This document shows, piece after piece, positions 57,103 through 64,000 of a stretch of 64,000 nt of DNA. The translations under genes were made by a program, and so were the position numbers. The stretch comes from Azospirillum ramasamyi (GTDB lineage Bacteria; Pseudomonadota; Alphaproteobacteria; Azospirillales; Azospirillaceae), in the NCBI RefSeq assembly GCF_003233655.1, contig NZ_CP029832.1, positions 248,001 to 312,000 on the forward strand. The letters are read 5' to 3'. Each line of letters begins with the position of its first letter. Position 1 is the stretch's first letter. The notes below the pieces were generated by a model. The model was not told the DNA's origin. It was given only the letters and a program-made list of their open reading frames with translations, and ran no database searches.

Positions 57103-57840
57103 ATGCAGCAGAACAGACCAGCCGGATCGACCATGGACAGCCCTGCAAAGACCGCCGCCGGCCCCCTGCGCCGCGAAACGCTGCATCACTCCGCGGTGGC
57201 GGAGTTGCGGGCGATGATCCTGGAGGGGGAGTTGCCGCCCGGCCGCCGCGTGCCGGAAATGGAGCTGTGCGCACAGCTCGGCATCTCCCGCACGCCGTTG
57301 CGCGAGGCGTTGCGCGTGCTGGCGGCCGAAGGGCTGGTGGAACTGCGCCCGCACCGCGGCGCGGTGGTGACGCCCATCGATCCCAAGGAGATCGCCGCGA
57401 TCTTCGAGGTGATGGAGGCGCTGGAGAGCCTCGCCGGCCGGCTCGCCTGCGGCAACGGTTCGGCCGAGGCGTTCGCGGAGCTGGACCGGCTGCACGACGC
57501 CCTCGTCGCCCAGTTCCATGCGGGGGAGCGCGCGGCCTATTCCGCCACCAACCGCCGCATCCATGACCGGATCATCGCCATGTCCGGCAATCCGGTGCTT
57601 GAGGCGACCTATCGGGGCTTCGCCGCCCAGCTCGGCCGGGCGCGCTCGCTGGCGAATTACGATACCGACCGCTGGCAAGAGTCGCTGGCGGAGCATGAGG
57701 CGGTTATGGATGCCCTGCGCCGCCGCGACGCCGCTGCCACCGCCGCCCTGCTGGCCGACCACAGCCGCCGCACCGCCGATGCGGTCCTGCGCAGCCTGCG
57801 GCAGGATGGGAGCAGCGATGGGATCAGCGGGAACCGGTGA
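57103..57840 (+). CDS. GntR/FCD-family transcriptional regulator
   Basis: The 245-aa product has the GntR winged helix (MILEGELPPGRRVPEMELCAQLGISRTPLREALRVL) and an FCD domain with the metal/ligand His residues (HDRIIAMSGN, LAEHEAVMDAL). I chose the ATG at 57103, with AGGA ten bases upstream; 57133 is possible. Its 3' end overlaps the convergent glycerate kinase gene by 17 bases. It probably controls the divergent hydantoinase unit. Confidence 0.9.
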   Translation: MQQNRPAGSTMDSPAKTAAGPLRRETLHHSAVAELRAMILEGELPPGRRVPEMELCAQLGISRTPLREALRVLAAEGLVELRPHRGAVVTPIDPKEIAAIFEVMEALESLAGRLACGNGSAEAFAELDRLHDALVAQFHAGERAAYSATNRRIHDRIIAMSGNPVLEATYRGFAAQLGRARSLANYDTDRWQESLAEHEAVMDALRRRDAAATAALLADHSRRTADAVLRSLRQDGSSDGISGNR

Positions 57841-59098
57841 TCAGGATCGCGCGGAAATCATTGACGTTGGTCAGGGTCGGGCCGGTGACGATGCCGTCGC
57901 CCAGCCTTTCGAAAAAGCCGTGCCCGTCATTGGCGGCAAGGCTCTCCTTCGGGCGAAGCCCGAGCTTCCAGGCCCGTGCGAGACTGTCGGGGCCGAGATA
58001 GGCGCCGGCGATCTCCTCCACCCCATCGACGCCGTCGGTGTCGCCGGCCAGGGCATGCACGCCGGGGCAGCCGTCCAGCGCCACGCCGAGCGACAGCAGG
58101 AATTCCACATTGCGGCCGCCGCGGCCCGCACCGCGCAGCGTCACCGTGGTCTCGCCGCCGGACAGCAGCACGCAGGGCGCGGTGAAGGGCTGCCCCCGGC
58201 GCGCCACCTGCAACGCCATGCCGGCCATCGCCCTGCCGACGTCGCGGGCCTCGCCTTCGATGGCGTCGCCCAGGATGTGGACGGGATAGCCGGCCTCGCG
58301 CGCCACGGCCGCGGCGGCCTCCAGCGCCATTTGCGGCGTGGCGACGATCCGCGTCTCGGCGACGGCCAGCCGCGGGTCGCCGGGATCGATGCTCTCGCCG
58401 CGACCGCTCTCCAGCACCTCCAGCACCGCTGCCGGAACCGTGATGCCATAGCGCCGGACGATCGCCAGCGCGTCGGCGCAAGTCGTGGGGTCCGCCACGG
58501 TCGGGCCGGAGGCGATGTCCATCGGGTTGTCGCCCGGCACGTCGGAAATCAGCAGAGTCACCACCCGCGCCGGGGCGCAGGCGGCGGCCAGCCGCCCGCC
58601 CTTCACCGCCGACAGGTGGCGGCGCACGCAGTTCATTTCGGAGATGGTCGCGCCGAAGGCGAGCAAGCCGCGGTTGACCGCCTGCTTGTCCTCCAGCGTC
58701 AGGCCGTCGAACGGCTGCGTCAGCAGCGCCGAGCCGCCGCCGGACACCAGGCAGAGCACCAGATCATCCGCCGTCAGGCCGCGCACCAGGTCCAGAATCC
58801 CGCCGGTCGCATCCAGGCCGGCGGCATCGGGCACCGGATGGGCCGCTTCCACGATGCGGATGCGCCCGCAGGGCACGGCGTAGCCATAGCGCGTGATGAC
58901 GAGCCCCGACAACGGCCCCGGCCAGTTGTCCTCCACCGCGCGCGCCATGGCGGCGGACGCCTTGCCGGCGCCGATCACGATCAGTCGCCCCTTCGGCGGC
59001 TCCGGCAAATGCGCCGGCAGGCAAAGCGCGGGCTGCGCCGCAGCGATGGCGGCGTCGAACATCCGCCGCAGGAGGTCGCGCGGCTCGGCGGCCATCAT
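57824..59098 (-). CDS. Glycerate 2-kinase (TtuD/GckA, MOFRL family)
   Basis: The 424-aa product has the two-domain glycerate kinase fold: LIVIGAGKASAAMARAVE, LVSGGGSALLTQP, and C-terminal LLSGGETTVTLRGAGRGGRNVEFLL and AGDTDGVDG. It phosphorylates D-glycerate to 2-phosphoglycerate. The start is at 59098; a second ATG follows directly. It is the last gene of the hydroxypyruvate-type operon. Confidence 0.93.
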   Translation of the reverse strand: MMAAEPRDLLRRMFDAAIAAAQPALCLPAHLPEPPKGRLIVIGAGKASAAMARAVEDNWPGPLSGLVITRYGYAVPCGRIRIVEAAHPVPDAAGLDATGGILDLVRGLTADDLVLCLVSGGGSALLTQPFDGLTLEDKQAVNRGLLAFGATISEMNCVRRHLSAVKGGRLAAACAPARVVTLLISDVPGDNPMDIASGPTVADPTTCADALAIVRRYGITVPAAVLEVLESGRGESIDPGDPRLAVAETRIVATPQMALEAAAAVAREAGYPVHILGDAIEGEARDVGRAMAGMALQVARRGQPFTAPCVLLSGGETTVTLRGAGRGGRNVEFLLSLGVALDGCPGVHALAGDTDGVDGVEEIAGAYLGPDSLARAWKLGLRPKESLAANDGHGFFERLGDGIVTGPTLTNVNDFRAILITGSR

Positions 59099-59176
59099 GC
59101 TGTTCCCCGTTTGCGTCGTTGAGAAAGGAAGGGCGGCCGGTCGGTTTCCGACCACCCCGCCGGCATCGTCGCGGCG

Positions 59177-60142
59177 TCAGTAGGCGCCCGTCAAGAGGTT
59201 GCTGGGCGAGCCGGCGACGAAATTCTCGATGTTGTCGATCAGCTGGTCGGCCAGCGCCTGCTGCGCCTCGTCCGATGCCCAGCCCAGATGCGGCGTGACG
59301 ATGACATTGGGCCGTCCGGCGATGCGCATCAGCGGGCTGTCCGCCGGCGGCGGTTCGGGCAGCGTCACGTCGAAGCCGGCCCCGGCGATCAGCCCCTCGT
59401 CCAGGGCGGCCACCAGATCCTCCTCGACCACCAGACCGCCGCGCGCGGTGTTGATGATCAGCGGCTTGCGCTTCATCCGGCGGAACTCGGGCATGGCGAT
59501 CATGCCGCGCGTCTCGGGCGTGAGCGGGCTGTGCAGGGTGATGACGTCGCTGGTCTCCAGCACCACCTCCCACGGCGTGTAGAGCGGGCCGAGACCGGAC
59601 TTGCCCTTGTGCGCGGCGAACAGCGGAACCATGCCGAAGGCGCGGGCGATGTCGGCGACCCGCTGGCCGAGAACACCCTCGCCGATGATGCCGAGCCGGG
59701 CGCCCTGAAGGTCGTGGATCGGGTGGTTGAAGAAGCAGAACTGGCCGGACCGCTGCCATTCGCCGTCCAGCACATCCTGCCGGAACGGCACGATGTTGCG
59801 GCGCAGCGCCAGCATCAGGGCGAAGGTGTGTTCCGGCACCGTGTTGACGGCATAGCCGCGGATGTTGCTCACCGCGATGCCGTGCGTCCGGCAATACTCC
59901 TTGTCGACGCAATCGGTGCCGGTGGCGGCGACGGCGATCAGCTTCAACTGCGGCAGCCGTTCCAGAAGTTCGGCGGTCAGCTGCACCTTGTTGACGATGG
60001 CGATCTCGGCACCGGCCAGACGCTCCAGCACCTGATCCGGCAACGTCCGGGCATGTTCGACCAGCTCATGCGGGAAGCCCGGCCTGCGTAGGCGGATCTG
60101 CGGAGCGAGGGTGGCGCGGTCGAGGAAGACGATCTTGCGCAT
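59177..60142 (-). CDS. D-2-hydroxyacid dehydrogenase (hydroxypyruvate reductase-like)
   Basis: The 321-aa product has the NAD motif GIIGEGVLGQ, the catalytic Arg in NTARGGLV, a Glu in the LPEPPP segment and the catalytic His in TPHLGW. The TGTDCVD and ALRRNIVPF segments resemble glycerate dehydrogenase/hydroxypyruvate reductase. Beside the glycerate kinase it would reduce hydroxypyruvate to D-glycerate. Confidence 0.9.
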   Translation of the reverse strand: MRKIVFLDRATLAPQIRLRRPGFPHELVEHARTLPDQVLERLAGAEIAIVNKVQLTAELLERLPQLKLIAVAATGTDCVDKEYCRTHGIAVSNIRGYAVNTVPEHTFALMLALRRNIVPFRQDVLDGEWQRSGQFCFFNHPIHDLQGARLGIIGEGVLGQRVADIARAFGMVPLFAAHKGKSGLGPLYTPWEVVLETSDVITLHSPLTPETRGMIAMPEFRRMKRKPLIINTARGGLVVEEDLVAALDEGLIAGAGFDVTLPEPPPADSPLMRIAGRPNVIVTPHLGWASDEAQQALADQLIDNIENFVAGSPSNLLTGAY

Positions 60143-60180
60143 CGTAAAGTCCTTGGTCGGGAATAGGGGGAGTGGAGCGG

Positions 60181-62166
60181 TCAGAGCCGGCGCTTCACAT
60201 CGGCCACGATATGGGCCGCGGTGATGCCGAAGCGCTCGAACAGCGCATCGACCGGGCCGGAGGCGCCGAAGCCCGTCATGCCGATGAAACCGCCATTCTC
60301 CCCGACATATTTGTCCCAGCCCAGCCGGACCGCCGCCTCCACGCCGACGCGCACCGTGCCATAGCCGATCACCTCCGCGCGGTAGGCGTCGTCCTGCCTG
60401 TCGAACAGTTCCCAGCAGGGCATCGACACCACGGCGGTGGGAATGCCCTCGGCCTGCAGGATCCGGCGTGCCTCCAAGGCCAGCGCGACCTCCGACCCGG
60501 TGGCCATCAGCGTGACCAGACGCTTGCCGCCTTCGGCCTCGGCCAGCACATAGGCGCCGCGCCGCGTCAGGTTCTCAGGCCCATAGGCACGGCCGGTCGG
60601 CGGCAGCGCCTGCTTGGAGCAGACCAGCATGCTGGGCCCCGTCCTGTGTTCCAGCGCGATCTCCCAGCACTCGGCGGCTTCGACCGCATCGGCCGGGCGC
60701 ATCACCAGGATGTTCGGCATGGCCCGGAAGGAGGCGAGGATCTCCACCGGCTGGTGGGTCGGCCCGTTCTTGCCGACCGCCAGGGAATCGTGGCTGAACA
60801 CGTAGATCGCCGGCAGGCCCATCAGCGCCGCCATGCGCAGGCTCGGCCGCTGGTAGTCGGAGAAGGCCAGATAGGTGACGCTGACCGGGACGATGCCGCC
60901 ATGCGCGGCCATGCCGTTGACCATCGCCCCCATCGCATGCTCGCGCACGCCGCAATGGACATAGGTGCCGGCCGGGTCTTCGAAGGTAAAGGCGGTGCGC
61001 GTGCGCTTGTGGTTGGTCGGCGCTTCCAGGTCGGCGCAGCCGATCATCATCTCCGGCAGAGCGTCGGCCAGCAGCGTGGCGATGTCGCCGGACGCCTGGA
61101 TGGAGGGCTGGGCAACCCCTTCGTCGGCCATGCGCTTCTTGTAGGCGAGCAGCGCGTCCCGCCAGCCGTCGGGCAGCCGGCCCTCGATCACGCGGGTGAA
61201 CTCGGCGCGCTCCTCATCCGGCAAGGCGGCGACGCGGCGGCGCCACGCATCATACTCGCCGCCATGGCGCGCACCGGCGTCGCGCCAGGCGGCCAGCACC
61301 TCGTCGGGGACGGCGAAGGACGGGTACGGCCAGTCGAGATTGGCGCGCGTCGCCTCCAGATCCTCCTTGAACAGGCGGGCGCTGTGGCCGCCGCGCTGAC
61401 CCTCCAGGCGCGGGATGCCGCGGGCGATCACCGTGCGGCAGGCGATCATCGACGGGCGCGGATCCTTCTTGGCCAGCGCGATGGCCGCCGACACCGCCTC
61501 GACGTCATGGCCGTCCACCTCCTGCACATGCCAGCCGGCGACGCGGAAGCGGGCGGCGACATCCTCGCTGATCGACAGCACGGTGCCGCCGTCGTCGGTG
61601 ATGCTGTTGTCGTCCCAGAAGAAGACCAGCTTGCCCAGCCGCAGATGGCCGGCGAGCTGGATGACCTCCTGCCCGACGCCTTCCTGCAGGCAGCCGTCGC
61701 CGACGAAGGCATAGGTGTGGTGGTCCACCAGGGCGGAGCCGTATCTGGCGTTCAGATAGGCTTCGGCGACCGCCATGCCGAAGGCGTTGGCGATGCCCTG
61801 GCCGAGCGGGCCGGTGGTGACCTCGATGCCCGCGTCGGGATCATATTCGGGATGGCCGGCGCAATGCGATCCGAGTTCGCGGAAATTCCTGATCTGGTCG
61901 AGGGAGATGCGCTCGTAGCCCAGCAGGTGGAGCAGGGAGTAGAGCAGCATCGACCCATGGCCGTTCGACAGGACGAAGCGGTCGCGGTCCGGCCAGCGCG
62001 GATCGGCCGGATTGCATTTGAAATGCCGCGTGAACAGGGCCGTGGCGATCTCCGCCATGCCCAGCGGCACGCCCTGGTGCCCTTCGGTGGCGCGCTCGAT
62101 GGCGTCGATGGACAGGAAGCGGATCGCATGCGCCATCAGGCGGGGATCGACGGCAGCAGGGGGCAT
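60181..62166 (-). CDS. Transketolase with altered acceptor site
   Basis: The 661-aa single-chain transketolase keeps the thiamine diphosphate machinery: SNGHGSML, GPLGQGIANAFG, GDGCLQEG with DDNSI, and the activating Glu in VHCGVREHAM. Acceptor-side residues differ from E. coli TktA by eye: Arg358 is Ile or a shifted residue, Asp469 (EDGPTHQP) is Asn (KNGPTHQP), and Arg520 (SRQ) is Lys (SKQ). The first-histidine loop reads GHQGVPLG instead of GHPGAPMG. These changes weaken phosphate binding on paper and fit a non-phosphorylated or unusual acceptor, or hydroxypyruvate as donor. Confidence 0.9.
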   Translation of the reverse strand: MPPAAVDPRLMAHAIRFLSIDAIERATEGHQGVPLGMAEIATALFTRHFKCNPADPRWPDRDRFVLSNGHGSMLLYSLLHLLGYERISLDQIRNFRELGSHCAGHPEYDPDAGIEVTTGPLGQGIANAFGMAVAEAYLNARYGSALVDHHTYAFVGDGCLQEGVGQEVIQLAGHLRLGKLVFFWDDNSITDDGGTVLSISEDVAARFRVAGWHVQEVDGHDVEAVSAAIALAKKDPRPSMIACRTVIARGIPRLEGQRGGHSARLFKEDLEATRANLDWPYPSFAVPDEVLAAWRDAGARHGGEYDAWRRRVAALPDEERAEFTRVIEGRLPDGWRDALLAYKKRMADEGVAQPSIQASGDIATLLADALPEMMIGCADLEAPTNHKRTRTAFTFEDPAGTYVHCGVREHAMGAMVNGMAAHGGIVPVSVTYLAFSDYQRPSLRMAALMGLPAIYVFSHDSLAVGKNGPTHQPVEILASFRAMPNILVMRPADAVEAAECWEIALEHRTGPSMLVCSKQALPPTGRAYGPENLTRRGAYVLAEAEGGKRLVTLMATGSEVALALEARRILQAEGIPTAVVSMPCWELFDRQDDAYRAEVIGYGTVRVGVEAAVRLGWDKYVGENGGFIGMTGFGASGPVDALFERFGITAAHIVADVKRRL

Positions 62167-62254
62167 GGCGAAGGTCTCCTCGCCGCCATCCGCTTGGGAG
62201 GGCGGCGGTCGATGAAGGAATGGTCGGAAATCGGGAAGGACGGGGGCCGCGCGG

Positions 62255-63019
62255 TCAGCCGTGGATCAGCATGCCGCCATTGACGTCGATGACCGCGCCG
62301 GTGATGTAGCCGGACAGGTCGGAGGCCAGGAACAGGAAGGCGCCGGCCACATCCTGGACGTTGCCTAGGCGGTTCAGCGGGATGCCGGCCAGGATTTCCA
62401 CCTTCTTGTCGTCGCTGATCTTGCCGGCGTTGATGTCGGTCTGGATCAGGCCGGGCGTGACGCAGTTGACGCGGATGCCGTCCTTGCCCAGTTCGCGCGC
62501 CATCGCCTTGGCGAGGCCGAGCACGCCGGCCTTGGCCGCCGAATAATGCGGGCCGCCGAGGATGCCGCCGCCGCGCTGCGCCGACACCGACGACATGCAG
62601 GCGATGGAACCCTGGCCGCGCCGCTGCATGTGCGGGATCACCGCCTGCGACAGGTAGAGCACGCCGCGCAGGTTGACGTCGAGGATGCGGTCCCAGCTTT
62701 CCGGGTCGATGTCGACGGTCCTGGCCGGCTGGGTGATGCCGGCGTTGTTGACGAGGATGTCGATCTGACCGAAATCGGCAATGACCCGCTCCACCGCGGT
62801 TTGGCAGGCGGTGCGGTCGGTGACGTTGCAGGCATAGCCGCGATGCGCATCTCCGATCAGCGCCGCCGCATCGGCGGCGGCCTTGCCGTCGAGATCGAGG
62901 ATGGCGATTCTGGCGCCCTGTTCGGCGAACATCCTTGCGGTCGCCATGCCGATGCCACGGAGGGAGGCGGCGCCGGAGATCACGGCGACCTTGCCGTCGA
63001 GAAGGGAACGCTGCTGCAT
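62255..63019 (-). CDS. Short-chain dehydrogenase/reductase (SDR)
   Basis: The 254-aa classical SDR has a cofactor motif SGAASLRGIG, Asp66-type NAD preference region (AILDLDGKAA), NNAG, and the catalytic Ser-Tyr-Lys (SSVSAQ, HYSAAKAG). The acid after the second strand suggests NAD(H). The substrate is unknown; its operon points to a polyol or hydroxy acid. First gene of the operon with transketolase, reductase and glycerate kinase. Confidence 0.92.
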   Translation of the reverse strand: MQQRSLLDGKVAVISGAASLRGIGMATARMFAEQGARIAILDLDGKAAADAAALIGDAHRGYACNVTDRTACQTAVERVIADFGQIDILVNNAGITQPARTVDIDPESWDRILDVNLRGVLYLSQAVIPHMQRRGQGSIACMSSVSAQRGGGILGGPHYSAAKAGVLGLAKAMARELGKDGIRVNCVTPGLIQTDINAGKISDDKKVEILAGIPLNRLGNVQDVAGAFLFLASDLSGYITGAVIDVNGGMLIHG

Positions 63020-63329
63020 GGTCCTTGGGGCCTTTTCTGGTCGAGAAGCCGATCCCCGGCGCGGCGGGAACCGAAGGAGTTCGTGAGGACGATTCGTCGC
63101 CGGTGCCGTGCGGGGACGCGCCGGGCATGGATGCCGCTCCCGCACCCGCCATTCGGTCGATATCGGATTTACTATCCGTTCCGGCAGGTTGATCTCTGGA
63201 TCATGCCTAAACGATGATTCTTTCCTTGCCGAGTTCTTCCAAAGGGCCACGACGCGATGAAAGACTTGCACCGCTGCGGACCATCTGGCAAACGCATCAT
63301 TTGCAACAGGTCATGAATTGGATTCACCT
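63020..63329. other. Divergent SDR/lysR regulatory region
   Basis: 310 bases with no gene. A dyad GCAAA-N7-TTTGC at 63288-63304 lies 25 bases before the lysR start and is a possible autoregulatory LysR site. Nothing else could be named. Confidence 0.4.
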
Positions 63330-64000
63330 ATGGCCGGCCGTCTTCCCCTGACCCAGCTTCGCGCCTTCGAGGCGGCCTGCCGCCTGGGCAGCTTTGCCGC
63401 GGCGGCGCAGGAAATGGCGGTCACCCCCTCCGCGGTCAGCCACGCGATCCGGGAACTGGAGCGCATGCTGGGAGCCGTGCTGTTCCAGCGGTCACCGCGA
63501 AAGATCGAACCGACGCCGGAAGGACGGACGCTCTACCAGCACGTCACGCGCGGTTTCGAGCAGCTGCAACGCGGCCTGCAGGAGATCACGACCGCCGGGC
63601 CGGCGCGGATCAGGGTGCATTGCGCGCCGTCCTTCGCAGCGCAATGGCTGTCGCCGCGGCTCGGCCGCTTTCTGGGACTTTTCCCGGCGGTGGAGCTGAA
63701 GCTGTCGGCCAGCCCGGACTATCCCCTGTTCCCGTCAGAGGAATACGACCTCTCCATCGTCTATGGGGAGCCGCGCCAGTCCGATGTTGTTGCGATCCCG
63801 CTGGGCGAGGAGACGGTCTGCCCGCTCTGCGCGCCGCACATCGCGTCGCGCGTCACCGCCATCGACGATCTCCTGTCGGTCCCGCTCGTCCGCAGCGACC
63901 ACAACCGTGTGACCTGGCCGCTGTGGTTCGACGCCAATTCCTCCATAGCCGCCACCCCGGCCGGCCCCCGCTTCGACCGCAGCTTCATGGCGATCGCCGC
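63330..64000 (+). CDS. LysR-family regulator (GcvA-like), cut by window end
   Basis: The frame begins at an ATG at 63330 and stays open to the window end (223 codons seen). It has the LysR winged helix (LTQLRAFEAACRLGSFAAAAQEMAVTPSAVSHAI) and the start of the ligand domain (IRVHCAPSFAAQWLSPRLGRF). GcvA-type members show this ARIRVHCAPSFA run. It diverges from the SDR operon and is its likely regulator. Confidence 0.92.
   Translation, partial: MAGRLPLTQLRAFEAACRLGSFAAAAQEMAVTPSAVSHAIRELERMLGAVLFQRSPRKIEPTPEGRTLYQHVTRGFEQLQRGLQEITTAGPARIRVHCAPSFAAQWLSPRLGRFLGLFPAVELKLSASPDYPLFPSEEYDLSIVYGEPRQSDVVAIPLGEETVCPLCAPHIASRVTAIDDLLSVPLVRSDHNRVTWPLWFDANSSIAATPAGPRFDRSFMAIA

Overview
The window is GC-rich and densely coded, with many 4-base start/stop overlaps (ATGA or GTGA). 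An FlbD-type flagellar regulator, a fused MrpAB antiporter subunit, and many solute-binding-protein transporters point to an alphaproteobacterium, most likely Azospirillum or a close relative in the Rhodospirillales. That placement is inferred from gene content; no rRNA is present. I saw no tRNA, insertion sequence, CRISPR array or prophage.

Layout. (1) 1-12.3 kb, plus strand: a flagellar operon fliF-fliH-fliN-motA-flbD-flhA-flhF-flhG, then a FliK-like protein and a small QueF-like T-fold protein that lacks the catalytic cysteine. A good sigma-54 promoter and a cluster of TGCCG/CGGCA boxes precede fliF. fliG is missing from its usual place after fliF and lies alone at 36.3 kb, with similar boxes just upstream. 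(2) 12.3-19.8 kb, minus strand: a universal stress protein, a PtsN-like EIIA domain and a complete Mrp Na+/H+ antiporter (AB fused, C-G). (3) 20-25.9 kb: a MASE1 histidine kinase with a FixJ-like regulator, an SleB-type cell-wall hydrolase and small metabolic genes. (4) 26-36 kb, minus strand: an RpiR regulator, a D-amino-acid aminotransferase, a Gsi/Dpp-type peptide ABC importer and three unusual peptidases (DmpA/P1, M55 D-aminopeptidase, isoaspartyl peptidase). (5) 37.5-42.3 kb: a TRAP transporter with PxpB and PxpC but no PxpA. (6) 42.5-50.3 kb: a spermidine/putrescine-type ABC importer, a transthyretin-like protein with an altered active site, an MFS carrier, an amidase and a GntR regulator. 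(7) 50.4-54.2 kb: two c-di-GMP proteins, one with a degenerate EAL domain. (8) 54.5-57.8 kb: a hydantoinase, an Asp/Glu-racemase-superfamily enzyme that looks like arylmalonate decarboxylase, and a divergent GntR regulator. (9) 57.8-64 kb: glycerate kinase, hydroxypyruvate-reductase-like dehydrogenase, an unusual transketolase and an SDR, with a divergent LysR gene cut by the window end.

The best candidate for an under-described system is region 4. Its enzymes together would import and dismantle peptides carrying D-, beta- or isoaspartyl linkages and then transaminate the D-amino acids, under an RpiR regulator with a clear candidate operator. Regions 8 and 9 hold enzymes whose key residues differ from the textbook family members. 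All residue comparisons here were made by eye from remembered family motifs, so they need alignments.
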